A stretch of DNA of 64,000 nt from Rhodoflexus caldus (lineage in GTDB: Bacteria; Bacteroidota; Bacteroidia; Cytophagales; Thermoflexibacteraceae): the NCBI RefSeq assembly GCF_021206925.1, contig NZ_JAJPRF010000003.1, positions 186,001 to 250,000 of the forward strand, read 5' to 3'. The position numbers were made by a program, and so were the translations under genes. The notes beneath the pieces are model-generated. The model was not told the DNA's origin and did not search any database. It was given only the letters and a program-made list of their open reading frames with translations. This document shows positions 1 to 8,572 of this stretch, piece by piece (position 1 is the first letter of the stretch; the number at the start of each line of letters is the position of its first letter).

Positions 1-77
1 AGAAACATTCGGGCTTTAGTCCCGGCAAAGGAAAAGCCAAAGCACCCGGGCAGCGCATCAAAAGTGCCAGAAGGTAA
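1..77 (+). CDS. C-terminal end of an unknown gene (partial)
   Basis: The frame that begins at base 3 stays open from the window edge to a TAA at 75-77. It encodes a Lys/Arg/Gly-rich tail that ends in KSARR. Basic, low-complexity tails like this are common at the C-terminus of RNA helicases and other nucleic-acid-binding proteins of Bacteroidota, but 24 residues do not allow a family call. It lies on the same strand as metF and ends before the metF promoter. It could be chance coding, because no start or domain is visible. Confidence 0.35.
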   Translation, partial: KHSGFSPGKGKAKAPGQRIKSARR

Positions 78-145
78 ACGCAAGTTCGGCCTGTTTTGCA
101 AAGGGCAGTTCAGGCTGAACTTTATGCAAAAACAAGTCTTGTCAA

Positions 146-176
146 TTGTTTGGCAAAAACGGCTTTGCTAATTTTG
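146..176 (+). promoter_or_regulatory. Probable metF promoter
   Basis: The -7 element TAATTTTG at 169-176 fits the Bacteroidota consensus TAnnTTTG. A TTG at 146-148 lies 20 bases upstream as the -33 element. The predicted transcript would begin near 182, about 28 bases before the GTG at 210. This supports 210 over the upstream in-frame ATG at 96. Confidence 0.45.
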
Positions 177-209
177 CTGCTACTGTTTCATTTCAACCTG
201 TTCCTCTTC

Positions 210-1163
210 GTGAAAGTTACCGAACATCTGAAAAACGCTAAATCAACGCTTTTTTCCTTGGAAATTATCCCGCCGATGAAAGGCGAGAGCATAGAGTCCA
301 TCTTTCAGGCGATAGACCCGCTGATGGAGTTTAAGCCGCCATTTATTGATGTTACCTACCATCGCGAGGAATACGTTTACAAAGCAGGGCCTAATAATAC
401 GCTCACCAAGCAGCGGATTCGCAAACGCCCGGGAACGGTTGGCATTTGTGCGGCTATTATGCACCGCTACAAGGTGGATGCCGTTCCGCACATCATTTGC
501 GGAGGCTTCAACAAGGAAGAAACAGAAAATGCGCTGATTGATTTGCACTATTTGGGGGTAGAGAACGTGCTGGTGCTGCGCGGCGATGCAATTAAATCCG
601 AAGGAGCTTTCACCCCTCAGCCGGGAGGCCACTCCTATGCTTCGGAATTGCTCGAGCAGGTGATTAACATGAACCACGGCCGTTATCTGGACGATGAACT
701 GCAACACCCGACGCCTACCAACTTCTGCATAGGGGTTGCAGGCTATCCCGAAAAGCACTTTGAAGCGCCAAACATGGCCTCAGACCTCCGATACCTGAAA
801 ATGAAGGCAGACATGGGAGCAGACTTCATTGTTACTCAGATGTTTTTTGACAATCAGAAATACTATGATTTCGTAGCCCGTTGCCGCGAAATGGGTATCA
901 CTATTCCGATTATTCCGGGGCTGAAACCATTGGCTACCAAAGCGCAACTCAACGTGCTGCCGCGTATTTTCCATATAGACCTGCCCGAAGATTTGGTAAA
1001 AGAAGTGGAAAAATGCAAGACCAATCAGCAGGTTAAGGAGTTGGGCATTGAGTGGTGCATCAATCAATCCAAAGAACTGATTAAGTTTGGTGTGCCGTGC
1101 CTGCACTACTATACCATGAGTAAGTCTGATGCCGTGCGTCAGATTGCAGCCAACGTGTTTTAG
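210..1163 (+). CDS. metF: Methylenetetrahydrofolate reductase
   Basis: 317 residues. It reduces 5,10-methylene-THF to 5-methyl-THF in the cytoplasm, supplying the methyl group for methionine synthesis. The sequence shows the FAD-dependent TIM-barrel pattern: FSLEIIPP near the N-terminus (with the family's catalytic-region Glu), VLVLRGD in the middle, FCIGVAGYPEKH, then DFIVTQMFFDN and IPIIPGLKPL. The whole chain aligns with bacterial MetF. I chose the GTG at 210 because KVTEHL directly after it is the usual Cytophagales N-terminus. The open frame continues upstream to an ATG at 96, but that stretch is a hydrophobic run that covers the promoter. metK lies 5 kb away but is not in the same operon. 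Its stop is 7 bases from the convergent eboA stop, with no terminator between. Confidence 0.93.
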   Translation: MKVTEHLKNAKSTLFSLEIIPPMKGESIESIFQAIDPLMEFKPPFIDVTYHREEYVYKAGPNNTLTKQRIRKRPGTVGICAAIMHRYKVDAVPHIICGGFNKEETENALIDLHYLGVENVLVLRGDAIKSEGAFTPQPGGHSYASELLEQVINMNHGRYLDDELQHPTPTNFCIGVAGYPEKHFEAPNMASDLRYLKMKADMGADFIVTQMFFDNQKYYDFVARCREMGITIPIIPGLKPLATKAQLNVLPRIFHIDLPEDLVKEVEKCKTNQQVKELGIEWCINQSKELIKFGVPCLHYYTMSKSDAVRQIAANVF

Positions 1164-1170
1164 AGAGTTA

Positions 1171-2037
1171 TTACCTCAAATCTTCCCAGTCAAGTCCTTC
1201 CGCTAACTGATTGACAAGGTCAGGATGCTGTTTGAGCAGGTTTTTTGCTGCCGGATAGTTGCTGTCGCGGCATACAAGCGCTGCGGCAAGCCTTTGAGCC
1301 GGCTCTTCGCTGTCTATGAGTTTTTGCAGGTCGGTCAGAATGGCCTCGTTTACAAAACCTGCTACGGGCAGCCATAAATCGGGAACGACAGGCCGCCCCG
1401 CTGCCCAGCGCTCGTGTGCAAAATCGGAAAGCATCCGCGCCAAACTAGCATTTGCCCGCGCCCGTAACCCAATGATTTTCTGGATAGGTTTACCGGTAAA
1501 AATAGCTTTCAACACCATCTGATTCCATGCGTTTTCATCTAAGTAGTCCGCCGGATAGGGGTTTTCTAAGGCAATGGCTTCAAAAACGGGTGCCATGTTG
1601 GTGCGAATCCCCTCCGTTACCCGAGTGATATGTGCCTCGGGAAAAGGCAGGAGGGGCAAGGCTTTGTACAGTGCCGTCAGTTCGGCTACATCACCTGTTT
1701 CAAAAAGGCGACTGAGCAGATGGGTATAGCTCGCCGCATCGGGTTGAGGTACGGAAAGCAGCAACAGCGCCCGAGCTGCTTGGTCGGTTGTCCAATGCAG
1801 CGGTGTAAATCCTTTGCGCAACTGCTCTGCCTGCACTCGGTCGGCAGGCGATACCACCAACTCATCTCTGCCTACTACGCGCGGCACGGCTGCAAAAGCC
1901 AGATAAAAACTTTGTGCCGTAAATTTCTCCGATAGCTCCTGTTTTTTTCGGCGAATCCACTGAATGGCAGGCTCATCGGCTACGCATATAAGCAACTGTA
2001 ACAAAAAATCGGCATAAGCAGAGGTAGGCTGCATCAT
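1171..2037 (-). CDS. eboA: EboA family metabolite-traffic protein
   Basis: 288 residues. I recognise EboA from LHWTTDQAARALLLL in the first half, then the long conserved block from NPYPADYLDE through WNQMVLKAIF and GLRARANASLARM to HERWAAGRPV. The ebo cluster (eboA-F) is known from cyanobacteria, Bacteroidota and some algal endosymbionts. It is implicated in the export or traffic of a prenylated or scytonemin-like precursor, and the biochemical role of EboA is unknown. The protein looks soluble and alpha-helical, with no signal peptide. The start is the ATG at 2037 (a second ATG follows at 2034); the frame continues upstream but overlaps the divergent glycosyltransferase. The other ebo genes are not adjacent. 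The only other member in the window is eboB at 20933-21844. Confidence 0.82.
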   Translation of the reverse strand: MMQPTSAYADFLLQLLICVADEPAIQWIRRKKQELSEKFTAQSFYLAFAAVPRVVGRDELVVSPADRVQAEQLRKGFTPLHWTTDQAARALLLLSVPQPDAASYTHLLSRLFETGDVAELTALYKALPLLPFPEAHITRVTEGIRTNMAPVFEAIALENPYPADYLDENAWNQMVLKAIFTGKPIQKIIGLRARANASLARMLSDFAHERWAAGRPVVPDLWLPVAGFVNEAILTDLQKLIDSEEPAQRLAAALVCRDSNYPAAKNLLKQHPDLVNQLAEGLDWEDLR

Positions 2038-2069
2038 AATCGGGCAAATGTTCGGCTCAAAAGTTAGTG

Positions 2070-2077
2070 TATTTTTG
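2070..2077 (+). promoter_or_regulatory. Possible -7 element of the GT2 gene
   Basis: TATTTTTG matches TAnnTTTG and lies 27 bases before the ATG at 2104, in the gap between the divergent eboA and glycosyltransferase genes. No good -33 TTTG is visible at the right distance, so this is only a weak call. Confidence 0.28.
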
Positions 2078-2103
2078 TGTGATTTTTGATTTTGACACAA
2101 ATT

Positions 2104-3018
2104 ATGGCTCTTTGCTCGGTTGTTATTCGCTGCCACAACGAAGAAAAACACATCGGTAAATTATTAGACTGCATCATGCAACAAAGCATACGCGATGTGG
2201 AGATAGTGGTGGTAGATTCAGGCTCAACCGACCGCACCGTTGCCATTGCTCAACAATACCCCATTCGTTTGGTGCATATCCAGCCCGGAGAGTTCACTTT
2301 TGGGCGGGCGCTGAACAGGGGCATTGTGGCAGCTTCGGGGCAGTACATCCTGATAGCCAGTGCGCATGTGTATCCTACGGCCAACGATTGGGTCGAGAAA
2401 ATGCTGGCACCCTTTGCCGCCGACTCACGCGTGGCACTCACTTTCGGCAGGCAAATTGGCAACCATCTTACCAAGTATTCCGAGCATCAGATTTTTCGCA
2501 AATGGTTTCCACCGGAGCCTCATTGGTATCTGCAAGACCATCCGTTTTGCAACAATGCCAATGCCTGTATCCGTCGCGATGTGTGGGAGCAACTGCCTTA
2601 CGACGAGCAACTTACCGGCTTGGAAGACTTAGACTGGGCAAAAAAAGCCTTGCAAAAAGGCTACTTGCTGGCATATGTGCCCGAAGCGCCCATCGTACAT
2701 ATCCACGAAGAAACACCACAACGAATTTTAAACCGCTATCGGAGGGAAGCTATTGCCTACAAGCGCATTTTTCCGGAGGCGCATTTCTCGCTGCGCGATT
2801 TTTTGTACTTGTTTCCTACCAATGTCATCAGCGATTGGTACCATGCTTGGCAGGAAGGCGTTTTTTGGAGTAACTGGAAAGAAATCGTCATATTCCGCCT
2901 GATGCAGTTTTGGGGCACTTACCAAGGCTACCGACAACGCGGAGAAGTGAGCGAGATGCTCAAACGCCGATTCTATTACCCCAACAAGTTGAAAAATCAG
3001 TTTTCGCGCGAAATTTAA
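2104..3018 (+). CDS. Family 2 glycosyltransferase
   Basis: 304 residues. It should transfer a sugar from a nucleotide donor to a glycan or lipid acceptor at the cytoplasmic face. The GT-A fold is seen in SVVIRCHNEEKHIGKLLD at the N-terminus, the donor-site VVVDSGSTDRT near residue 45, and the acceptor-side GLEDLDWAKKA (the ED acidic motif) near 180. At the place where GT2 enzymes normally carry the metal-binding DxD, this one reads IASAHVYP, so the aspartates are absent. The same substitution occurs, as I recall, in a subgroup of cyanobacterial and other GT2 proteins. No transmembrane segments are obvious. The start is the ATG at 2104; an upstream in-frame start at 2086 would overlap the likely promoter. 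The gene is divergent from eboA, and no other glycan gene is adjacent, so the acceptor is unknown. Confidence 0.85.
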   Translation: MALCSVVIRCHNEEKHIGKLLDCIMQQSIRDVEIVVVDSGSTDRTVAIAQQYPIRLVHIQPGEFTFGRALNRGIVAASGQYILIASAHVYPTANDWVEKMLAPFAADSRVALTFGRQIGNHLTKYSEHQIFRKWFPPEPHWYLQDHPFCNNANACIRRDVWEQLPYDEQLTGLEDLDWAKKALQKGYLLAYVPEAPIVHIHEETPQRILNRYRREAIAYKRIFPEAHFSLRDFLYLFPTNVISDWYHAWQEGVFWSNWKEIVIFRLMQFWGTYQGYRQRGEVSEMLKRRFYYPNKLKNQFSREI

Positions 3019-3039
3019 ATCAATTTGGCGTTGTGTTTG

Positions 3040-3070
3040 TTTGATGTGTAATAAAAAAACGCTAAATTTG
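3040..3070 (+). promoter_or_regulatory. Promoter of the first solute-binding protein gene
   Basis: TTTG at 3040-3043, a 19-base spacer and TAAATTTG at 3063-3070 make a full match to the Bacteroidota housekeeping promoter. Transcription should begin near 3076, which gives a leader of about 20 bases before the ATG at 3096. Confidence 0.6.
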
Positions 3071-3095
3071 ATATTACACCTTAAATGTAACGCCT

Positions 3096-3971
3096 ATGGT
3101 ACCTACATCTACTCCGGCAAAGTGCCTGTTATTGGTATTTGCCTTTTTTTCGTTTATGGCAAATGCTCAAAATGCTACCAGCTGGGCAGATGCTAAAAAG
3201 AACAAGGAAGCTACGATAGTAGTAAACTACATTCAAACGCCCATGTTTTCGTACAGCAGTTCCCAGAAGGATAAACCCAAGGGAATCTGCGTGGATTTGA
3301 TGGAGAATTTTGCCAAATACCTGGAAATGCAAAAAGGCATTAAGGTAAAAATTGAATATCGGCCTTATGAGGATTTCGCTAAATTCTATGCTGCCACCAA
3401 AGCAAGCGGCAACGGCACTTTTGGTATAGGTAACATTACCATTACCGAAGCACGTAAGAAAGAAGTGCGTTTTTCTCCGCCGTTTATCAGCAATACCACG
3501 GTTCTGCTGACACACAATTCAGCTCCTACGCTGCGCAAAATGGAATTGCTCGGAAAAGATTTTGCCGGCATGACTGCCTATACCGTAAAAGGAACGACCA
3601 ATGCACAGCGCATAGAGATGCTGAAAAAGCAATACATGCCCGAAATGCCAATCAAATACCTTAATTCCAGCATAGAGGCCATGCAGATGGTTGCGCAAGA
3701 CCCCAAGGGCTTTACTAATCTGGACTTTGTGTATTACAACGATGCCATTCGCGACAAACTGCCTGTTAAACGCCACCCTGTGGGCGATTTTACGGCAGAA
3801 GAATTCGGTATTATTATGCCTTTGGTTTCTGATTGGCAGCCTGCCATTCAGGATTTCTTTGCTGCCGAGGGAAGAAACTATCGCAACAGTGCAGAGTATC
3901 GTGCATCGCTGAATACGCACCTCGGTGAAAGTGCGGTTCGGTTGTTGGAAAGCATCCAACAGCGCCGATAG
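3096..3971 (+). CDS. Orphan periplasmic solute-binding protein, family 3 type (copy 1)
   Basis: 291 residues with a signal peptide that ends at ANA-QN (about residue 24). The mature part has the features of a bacterial extracellular solute-binding protein family 3: ICVDLMENFAKYL (the DL...A helix), FGIGNITIT, and ARKKEVRFSPPF, the strand that contacts the ligand in amino-acid-binding members. No ABC permease or ATPase gene is near it. A close paralogue lies at 33889-34758. Well over half of the residues agree by eye, including the C-terminal GESAVxLLESIQQ. The ligand is unknown; polar amino acids or other small acids are the family default. A single-gene unit is likely: it has its own promoter and ends at the hairpin at 3997-4039. 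Confidence 0.82.
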   Translation: MVPTSTPAKCLLLVFAFFSFMANAQNATSWADAKKNKEATIVVNYIQTPMFSYSSSQKDKPKGICVDLMENFAKYLEMQKGIKVKIEYRPYEDFAKFYAATKASGNGTFGIGNITITEARKKEVRFSPPFISNTTVLLTHNSAPTLRKMELLGKDFAGMTAYTVKGTTNAQRIEMLKKQYMPEMPIKYLNSSIEAMQMVAQDPKGFTNLDFVYYNDAIRDKLPVKRHPVGDFTAEEFGIIMPLVSDWQPAIQDFFAAEGRNYRNSAEYRASLNTHLGESAVRLLESIQQRR

Positions 3972-3996
3972 CCCCCTCCGAATGTGATAAAAATAA

Positions 3997-4039
3997 AAAC
4001 GGGAGTCATTTCCAAAGCCTTGAGGAATGACTCCCGTTT
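3997..4039. terminator. Bidirectional hairpin terminator
   Basis: A perfect 14-bp stem (3997-4010 with 4026-4039, core AACGGGAGTCATT) encloses a 15-base loop. It lies between two convergent genes and has A-runs on the left and a T-rich stretch on the right, so it can serve both. Confidence 0.8.
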
Positions 4040-4065
4040 GTTTTACAGAAAATCGTAGTTCCTGT

Positions 4066-4806
4066 TTATTGTTGAGGTGCGGAAGTGTCGTCGCTTGTGG
4101 CAGGCGGCGGAGGAAGCAATCCCATTTTGGCTTTCAGTTCCAGCAGGGCATCGCTTTGTGTGCTTGAGCCCAATACCTTCTCCACTTCGTCATCAATGGT
4201 TTTACTTTCCAACGCAATGGCACCGTAGGACTGCGCCAGTGCTTCGTCCTGAGCTACTTTTTCTTTCATGCGTTCCAGCATGGAAATGGTGCTGCTGGAG
4301 TCAATCTGCGCCAGTTGCTTATTGATGTTTTTAGTAGCTTCACTGACTTTGGCACGTGCTTTCAGGGTGCGCAACTCATTTTCATAGGTGCTTACCTTGC
4401 TTTTCAGCTTATTGATGTTTTGCTCCATCGTGCTGACGCTTTGCTCGTGCATAGCCAATTCTTTGGCGGTGCGTTGTGCTTCCTGTTCGGCTTTTTCTTT
4501 CATGCGGAGCATCTCTCCGGCCAATCGGTCGGCTTCTGCGGGAGCAAGCTGACCTGTCTGCGCGCGCTGCAACAACATAATGGCCTTTTGCTCATAACTT
4601 TTGGCATCGCTGATAAATTTGGCATTGTCATTTTTGGCGCGGATAGCAAGTGCTTTTATTTCGGCCAGCCCTTGCAAACTTTTATTCAGGTCTTCCTTCA
4701 AATCGCGGATGCCCTGTTCGGTCATCTTAATCGGATCTTCCAGTTTATCCAATACATTATGTGCTTCGGCTTTGCCTATGCTAAAAATTCTGCTGAAAAT
4801 TCCCAT
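4066..4806 (-). CDS. pspA: PspA/IM30 family membrane-stress protein
   Basis: 246 residues. Peripheral inner-membrane protein of the ESCRT-III-like PspA/IM30 family, which binds stressed membranes and forms large scaffolds. The N-terminus MGIFSRIFSIGKAEAHNVLDK is the typical amphipathic helix, followed by EDPIKMTEQGIRDLKEDL and long heptad-rich coiled coil to about residue 225. The tail is Pro/Ser/Asp-rich and low in complexity. No PspF, PspB or PspC gene is present. It is the second gene after the YbjN-like gene, 44 bases apart on the same strand, so the two are probably co-transcribed. Full family length. Confidence 0.92.
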   Translation of the reverse strand: MGIFSRIFSIGKAEAHNVLDKLEDPIKMTEQGIRDLKEDLNKSLQGLAEIKALAIRAKNDNAKFISDAKSYEQKAIMLLQRAQTGQLAPAEADRLAGEMLRMKEKAEQEAQRTAKELAMHEQSVSTMEQNINKLKSKVSTYENELRTLKARAKVSEATKNINKQLAQIDSSSTISMLERMKEKVAQDEALAQSYGAIALESKTIDDEVEKVLGSSTQSDALLELKAKMGLLPPPPATSDDTSAPQQ

Positions 4807-4850
4807 ATTTTTAACTGATTTATTGATTGGTGAGGGTGGTTGAACAAGTC

Positions 4851-5240
4851 TTACTTAGCAAATTGCAGCATTTCTCCGGCATATTCTGCCATCAGAAGTT
4901 TCAGCGAGTTGATGCTTGCTTCCACTTCGTTCAGGTCAAGGTTTTCCAGTTGCAGGGTGTCGCGGAACAACAGGCGCTTACCGGTTTCATCCAGCACAAA
5001 TGCTCCGTGAATAATCTCGCGGTTTTTTTGCAATAATGCCCTTAGCACCTGTGCGTCGCTGCTGTCAATATCAAAAAGATATTGTTCTATTACCAGAATG
5101 GGGTCATTGCAATCTACAATCATGTTTTGGATGCCGTCTTCCGGTGCATTGATTACGTAAATTTGGTCTATGACATCTTCGCGGGCAATGTCGTAGCCCA
5201 ACTCTTGCAGGTATTGCTTTACTTTTTCAAAATGCGTCAT
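4851..5240 (-). CDS. YbjN/Tir-chaperone-like small protein
   Basis: 129 residues, acidic and soluble. The fold suggested by the sequence (N-terminal helix HFEKVKQYLQELGY, strands with IVDCNDPILVIEQ, then a LLxxNREIIHGAFVLDE segment) is that of the YbjN / type III secretion chaperone-like domain, a family of small proteins of unclear function. In Bacteroidota and cyanobacteria members are sometimes found next to PspA. I chose the ATG at 5240 rather than the in-frame ATG at 5282, because the domain begins right after it and the upstream part is basic and unconserved in character. It is the first gene of a likely two-gene operon with pspA. A chaperone or regulator of PspA is an inference from position only. 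Confidence 0.7.
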   Translation of the reverse strand: MTHFEKVKQYLQELGYDIAREDVIDQIYVINAPEDGIQNMIVDCNDPILVIEQYLFDIDSSDAQVLRALLQKNREIIHGAFVLDETGKRLLFRDTLQLENLDLNEVEASINSLKLLMAEYAGEMLQFAK

Positions 5241-5404
5241 GTTGTTTAGCTTTTGAGTGGTTCGTTTTTTAAATGTAGGCAATGAAAGTTAGTAAAATCT
5301 TGCAATAAATTATGGAGTTGATACGCAATGAGATGCAAAAATGTTGTGGCAACCGTGCATGTAAATCGTGCGTTTGTAACACCGTACAGCAAAACAGTAC
5401 CGTT

Positions 5405-6514
5405 ATGCAGTATCTGCTTCTAACAATCGTCGCCTTTTGTGTAATGCCGCTTTATACAAGGGCGCAACAGACAGACACGATAGCCGGACAGCCGATTGCC
5501 GTAGGGATTCGGACGCATTACGGCATCATTTTACCACATTCCGAAGAAATTCGGAGTATTTCCTTGTCGCGCCCTCGGGGGGTAGAAGTAGAAATCAGCC
5601 GCCAGTTGCTGCGGAAGGAATACTGGCAGTATTGTTCTTGCTATCCGCGCATTGGCATTTCGGCAGGCTATTTCAGTTTCAACAATCCGCAGATTCTCGG
5701 GAGTGCATGGTCTGCGGTGGCTTTTGTAGAGCCTTTTATGGCAGCACCTGCACGCCTGAGCGTATCTTACAGGCTGGGAGCCGGTTTCAGTTACCTGAAT
5801 CGCGTTTTTCACCCATTAAACAACCCGCTGAATTTGTTTTACAGCACTCCTGTCAGTTTTAATTTGCTGATGAACATAAGTCTGAACTATCGGCTGACAC
5901 CTCAGCTGACAATGCGGATGCACGGAAACTTTAACCATATTTCCAACGGAGGATTGAAAGAACCCAATAACGGTATCAACTTCCCTACAATGGGTATGGC
6001 TGTTGATTATGTGTTGGAAAGGGTGCATTTCCCTGAGTTTCGGAAAACAGATTGGCGGCAAGAACACCGACAAGGCTGGCAGTATCGTATAGCGGCTTAT
6101 ACAACGGCTAAAACTGCCGAACGCAACGACGACAGGCGCTACTGGATTTTTGGGGCTACCGCCGATGCATCGCGAAGGGTTGGCAGGCTGAGTGCCTTAG
6201 GGGTAGGTGTGGAAGTAACGGTGGATTATTCATTGCAAGAGTGGTTGCGTCGTTATGAGCCGCAGCAAAGCAATGATTTCACAAGGGTAGCGATGTTGGC
6301 AGGGCATGAGTTGCTTTTAGGGCGGTTTGGTTTTGCCCAGCAATTGGGCGTCTATTTGTATGCCCCTTACAAGGCTATGCACCCTGTTTATCAGCGGTAT
6401 GAACTTACTTACAAAGCGCCCGGCGGTATATTATTCGGTATGAGCCTGAAAGCGCATACAAGAACGGCTGATTTTATGGATGTGCGTTTAGGCTACATTT
6501 TCGGTCAAAAGTAA
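5405..6514 (+). CDS. Acyloxyacyl hydrolase / PagL-like lipid A deacylase
   Basis: 369 residues with a signal peptide that ends around TRAQQ. PagL enzymes are outer-membrane beta-barrels that remove the 3-O acyl chain from lipid A. The signature FNHISNGG with LKEPNNGINF near residue 180 carries the catalytic His and Ser and the Asn-Gly turns of that family. Alternating aromatic and polar strands follow. At 369 residues it is about twice as long as Pseudomonas PagL, which is normal for the Bacteroidota form. I took the ATG at 5405, which begins the signal peptide; an upstream ATG at 5312 would put a Cys-rich leader before it. It stands alone and is convergent to metK. Confidence 0.75.
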   Translation: MQYLLLTIVAFCVMPLYTRAQQTDTIAGQPIAVGIRTHYGIILPHSEEIRSISLSRPRGVEVEISRQLLRKEYWQYCSCYPRIGISAGYFSFNNPQILGSAWSAVAFVEPFMAAPARLSVSYRLGAGFSYLNRVFHPLNNPLNLFYSTPVSFNLLMNISLNYRLTPQLTMRMHGNFNHISNGGLKEPNNGINFPTMGMAVDYVLERVHFPEFRKTDWRQEHRQGWQYRIAAYTTAKTAERNDDRRYWIFGATADASRRVGRLSALGVGVEVTVDYSLQEWLRRYEPQQSNDFTRVAMLAGHELLLGRFGFAQQLGVYLYAPYKAMHPVYQRYELTYKAPGGILFGMSLKAHTRTADFMDVRLGYIFGQK

Positions 6515-6555
6515 AAAAATACCCCCTGACGGCTTTGGGAGGCTGTCAGGGGGTA
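6513..6555 (-). terminator. Terminator of the metK operon
   Basis: An 11-bp stem (6520-6530 with 6545-6555, core ACCCCCTGAC) is followed on the minus strand by seven T residues (A-run at 6513-6519 on the plus strand). The T-tract direction shows that it mainly ends the minus-strand metK transcript. It may also stop the convergent PagL-like gene. Confidence 0.8.
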
Positions 6556-6579
6556 GCGATATAGGCAACGCGATTGCTG

Positions 6580-7857
6580 TTAGAGCTTAAATGCTTCCTG
6601 CAATTGTTTTACGTAGTCGAGTTTTTCCCATCCGAAGAACTGCACGTTGTGCAATTGTCTGCGTCTGATTTCTTCTTTTACGCCGTTGCTTTCTTTGAGT
6701 TCTACGCGGAAAGTTTCAATTTCTTTCTCGAACGGTTCGCGACCCATGTGGCCATAGGCGGCAGTTGGCGAGAAAATCGGATTTTTCAGGCCGAAGCGCT
6801 CAACAATGGCACGCGGACGCAAATCGAACATTTCGGCTACCACATCGGCAATTTGTCCGTCGGTCAGGCCTGTTTTTGAGGTACCATAGGTATTTACGTT
6901 TACCGAAACAGGGTGAGCCACACCGATAGCATATGCTACCTGTACAAGCGCTTCTTCGGCTACGCCTGCCGCTACGAGGTTTTTGGCAATATGACGGGCA
7001 GCGTAAGCGGCACTTCTATCCACCTTAGAGGCATCTTTTCCTGAGAATGCACCGCCGCCGTGTGCACCTTTACCGCCGTAAGTATCTACGATGATTTTAC
7101 GTCCGGTCAGGCCGGCATCGCCATGCGGGCCACCGATAACGAACTTACCGGTTGGGTTGATGTGGAAAATGGTGTTTTTATCAATCAACTCCGCAGGGAT
7201 TACGCGGGGAACGAGAATGCCGGTGATGTCTTCTCTGATTTTCTCGAGCATGGCAGTTTCGCTTGCAAACTCATCGTGCTGTGTAGAAACCACAATGGTG
7301 TGCACGCGCTTGGGTTTGCCGTTGCCGTCATACTCAATAGTTACCTGAGCTTTGGAGTCAGGGCGCAAGTATGGCATCAGGTGCAGTTCGTTTTTGCGGA
7401 TATTGGCCAGTTCTTTCATCAATTGGTGCGAGTAGGCCAATGCCATGGGCATATATTGAGCGGTTTCTTTGTTGGCATAGCCAAACATCATGCCTTGGTC
7501 GCCGGCGCCTTGTTCTTTGTGGGTTGCCTCGTTCTCATCCACACCGCGGGCAATATCGGGCGACTGGCTGTGCAGTGCTACAATTACACCGCAAGATTCT
7601 GCATCGAAGCGGTACTGGTCTTTATTGTAACCAATGCGGCGAATGGTTTCGCGCACTACATCAGGAATTTCTACGTATGCCTTGGTAGTTACTTCACCGG
7701 CGACTACTACCAAGCCTGTTGTTACCAGCGTTTCGCAGGCTACACGCGAGTCAGGGTCTTGCGTGAGCATAGCGTCCAACACGGCATCAGAAATCTGGTC
7801 TGCAATTTTGTCGGGATGTCCTTCTGAAACGGACTCCGAAGTGAACAAATAAGCCAT
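6580..7857 (-). CDS. metK: S-adenosylmethionine synthetase
   Basis: 425 residues. It makes SAM from methionine and ATP in the cytoplasm. The family motifs are in order: [17 protein letters not shown] with His14, [12 protein letters not shown] near 120, the ATP/phosphate loop [13 protein letters not shown], and [19 protein letters not shown]. The chain is a little longer than E. coli MetK (384) because of a C-terminal extension through [13 protein letters not shown] that is usual in Cytophagales. It is the last gene of a three-gene minus-strand unit (ettA, lipoprotein, metK): the gap to the lipoprotein gene is 15 bases, and a strong terminator follows. No SAM-responsive riboswitch is visible upstream. 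Confidence 0.97.
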   Translation of the reverse strand: MAYLFTSESVSEGHPDKIADQISDAVLDAMLTQDPDSRVACETLVTTGLVVVAGEVTTKAYVEIPDVVRETIRRIGYNKDQYRFDAESCGVIVALHSQSPDIARGVDENEATHKEQGAGDQGMMFGYANKETAQYMPMALAYSHQLMKELANIRKNELHLMPYLRPDSKAQVTIEYDGNGKPKRVHTIVVSTQHDEFASETAMLEKIREDITGILVPRVIPAELIDKNTIFHINPTGKFVIGGPHGDAGLTGRKIIVDTYGGKGAHGGGAFSGKDASKVDRSAAYAARHIAKNLVAAGVAEEALVQVAYAIGVAHPVSVNVNTYGTSKTGLTDGQIADVVAEMFDLRPRAIVERFGLKNPIFSPTAAYGHMGREPFEKEIETFRVELKESNGVKEEIRRRQLHNVQFFGWEKLDYVKQLQEAFKL

Positions 7858-7872
7858 TGTAAATGAATCAGG

Positions 7873-8568
7873 TTAAAATTTAAATTTAACAGTATTTGCC
7901 GGAGAAACTTTGCTCTCCATCATATCTAACAAACCAACGCGGTAATAGAAGGCTTTGCCGTTTTCCTGCAATTCGCCTTGCTTATTGCTGAACGAGCGGA
8001 TTTTTCCGGTTTTTGGGCGGATGGTATAAACGTAAGAAGCTCCTTGCAGGAGGGTCTGAATCTGGGCTGCTCCTTCGGGAGTGCTGCGCAATACTTCCAA
8101 GTCGGCCAATGAACTTACCAAAGAACGCGAGCTGCGCGAAAGCTCTTTTTTGCGGAAAGTAAAAGTTGCCATGCTGTTGGGTTCGGGCTGTTCCTGAGCA
8201 GACTGGTTCAGTGCTGCGTTCAGTGCATCAACATTTTGGAAGTCAAACATCATCCCGAATACGTATTGCTCGCGATTGTTGATAGCCTGTACATTGCTGA
8301 TGCCTTGCATGTTGGTTAGTCGCTCTATCCCCTTGGCAAAAGAAGAGTCCATCTGCGCAAAAGGCGTGCGGTCTTTGGTAATCTGCATCCCCATTGCCAT
8401 GTCAATCAGGTTCTTGCTGCTGCTCATGTCAATCAGAAAGGTGTAAGTGCCTGCGCCTTGTTTGTCAATGGCTATTTCTTCGCGTACTTCAAAGCAAGCG
8501 GTACTTATGAAAACAGCTATCAGCAGCAATACACTGTTGGCAAAACGATGCCTGAAAAAAATGCGCAT
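7873..8568 (-). CDS. Putative lipoprotein of unknown function
   Basis: 231 residues. The N-terminus is basic, then hydrophobic, and ends in FISTAC, a fair lipobox with Cys25. The mature protein reads as mixed beta strands: EVREEIAIDKQGAGTYTFLID, a Met-rich segment, a Ser/Arg patch (KKELSRSSRSL) and a C-terminal FYYRVGLLDMM. The opening strand with a DKQGxGTY turn resembles the LppM-like lipoprotein domain seen in Bacteroidota proteins. I do not assign a function. It lies between ettA (gap of 4 bases) and metK (15 bases), so all three are probably on one transcript. Confidence 0.72.
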   Translation of the reverse strand: MRIFFRHRFANSVLLLIAVFISTACFEVREEIAIDKQGAGTYTFLIDMSSSKNLIDMAMGMQITKDRTPFAQMDSSFAKGIERLTNMQGISNVQAINNREQYVFGMMFDFQNVDALNAALNQSAQEQPEPNSMATFTFRKKELSRSSRSLVSSLADLEVLRSTPEGAAQIQTLLQGASYVYTIRPKTGKIRSFSNKQGELQENGKAFYYRVGLLDMMESKVSPANTVKFKF

Positions 8569-8572
8569 ACTT

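Noticed and set aside
96-209. N-terminal extension of metF from the ATG at 96
   Set aside because: The extension is a hydrophobic run that is not part of MetF, and it covers the probable promoter at 146-176. The GTG at 210 gives the standard N-terminus.
7060-7827. Plus-strand open frame of 255 codons inside metK
   Set aside because: It is antisense to metK, with many Cys and His and no recognisable motif.
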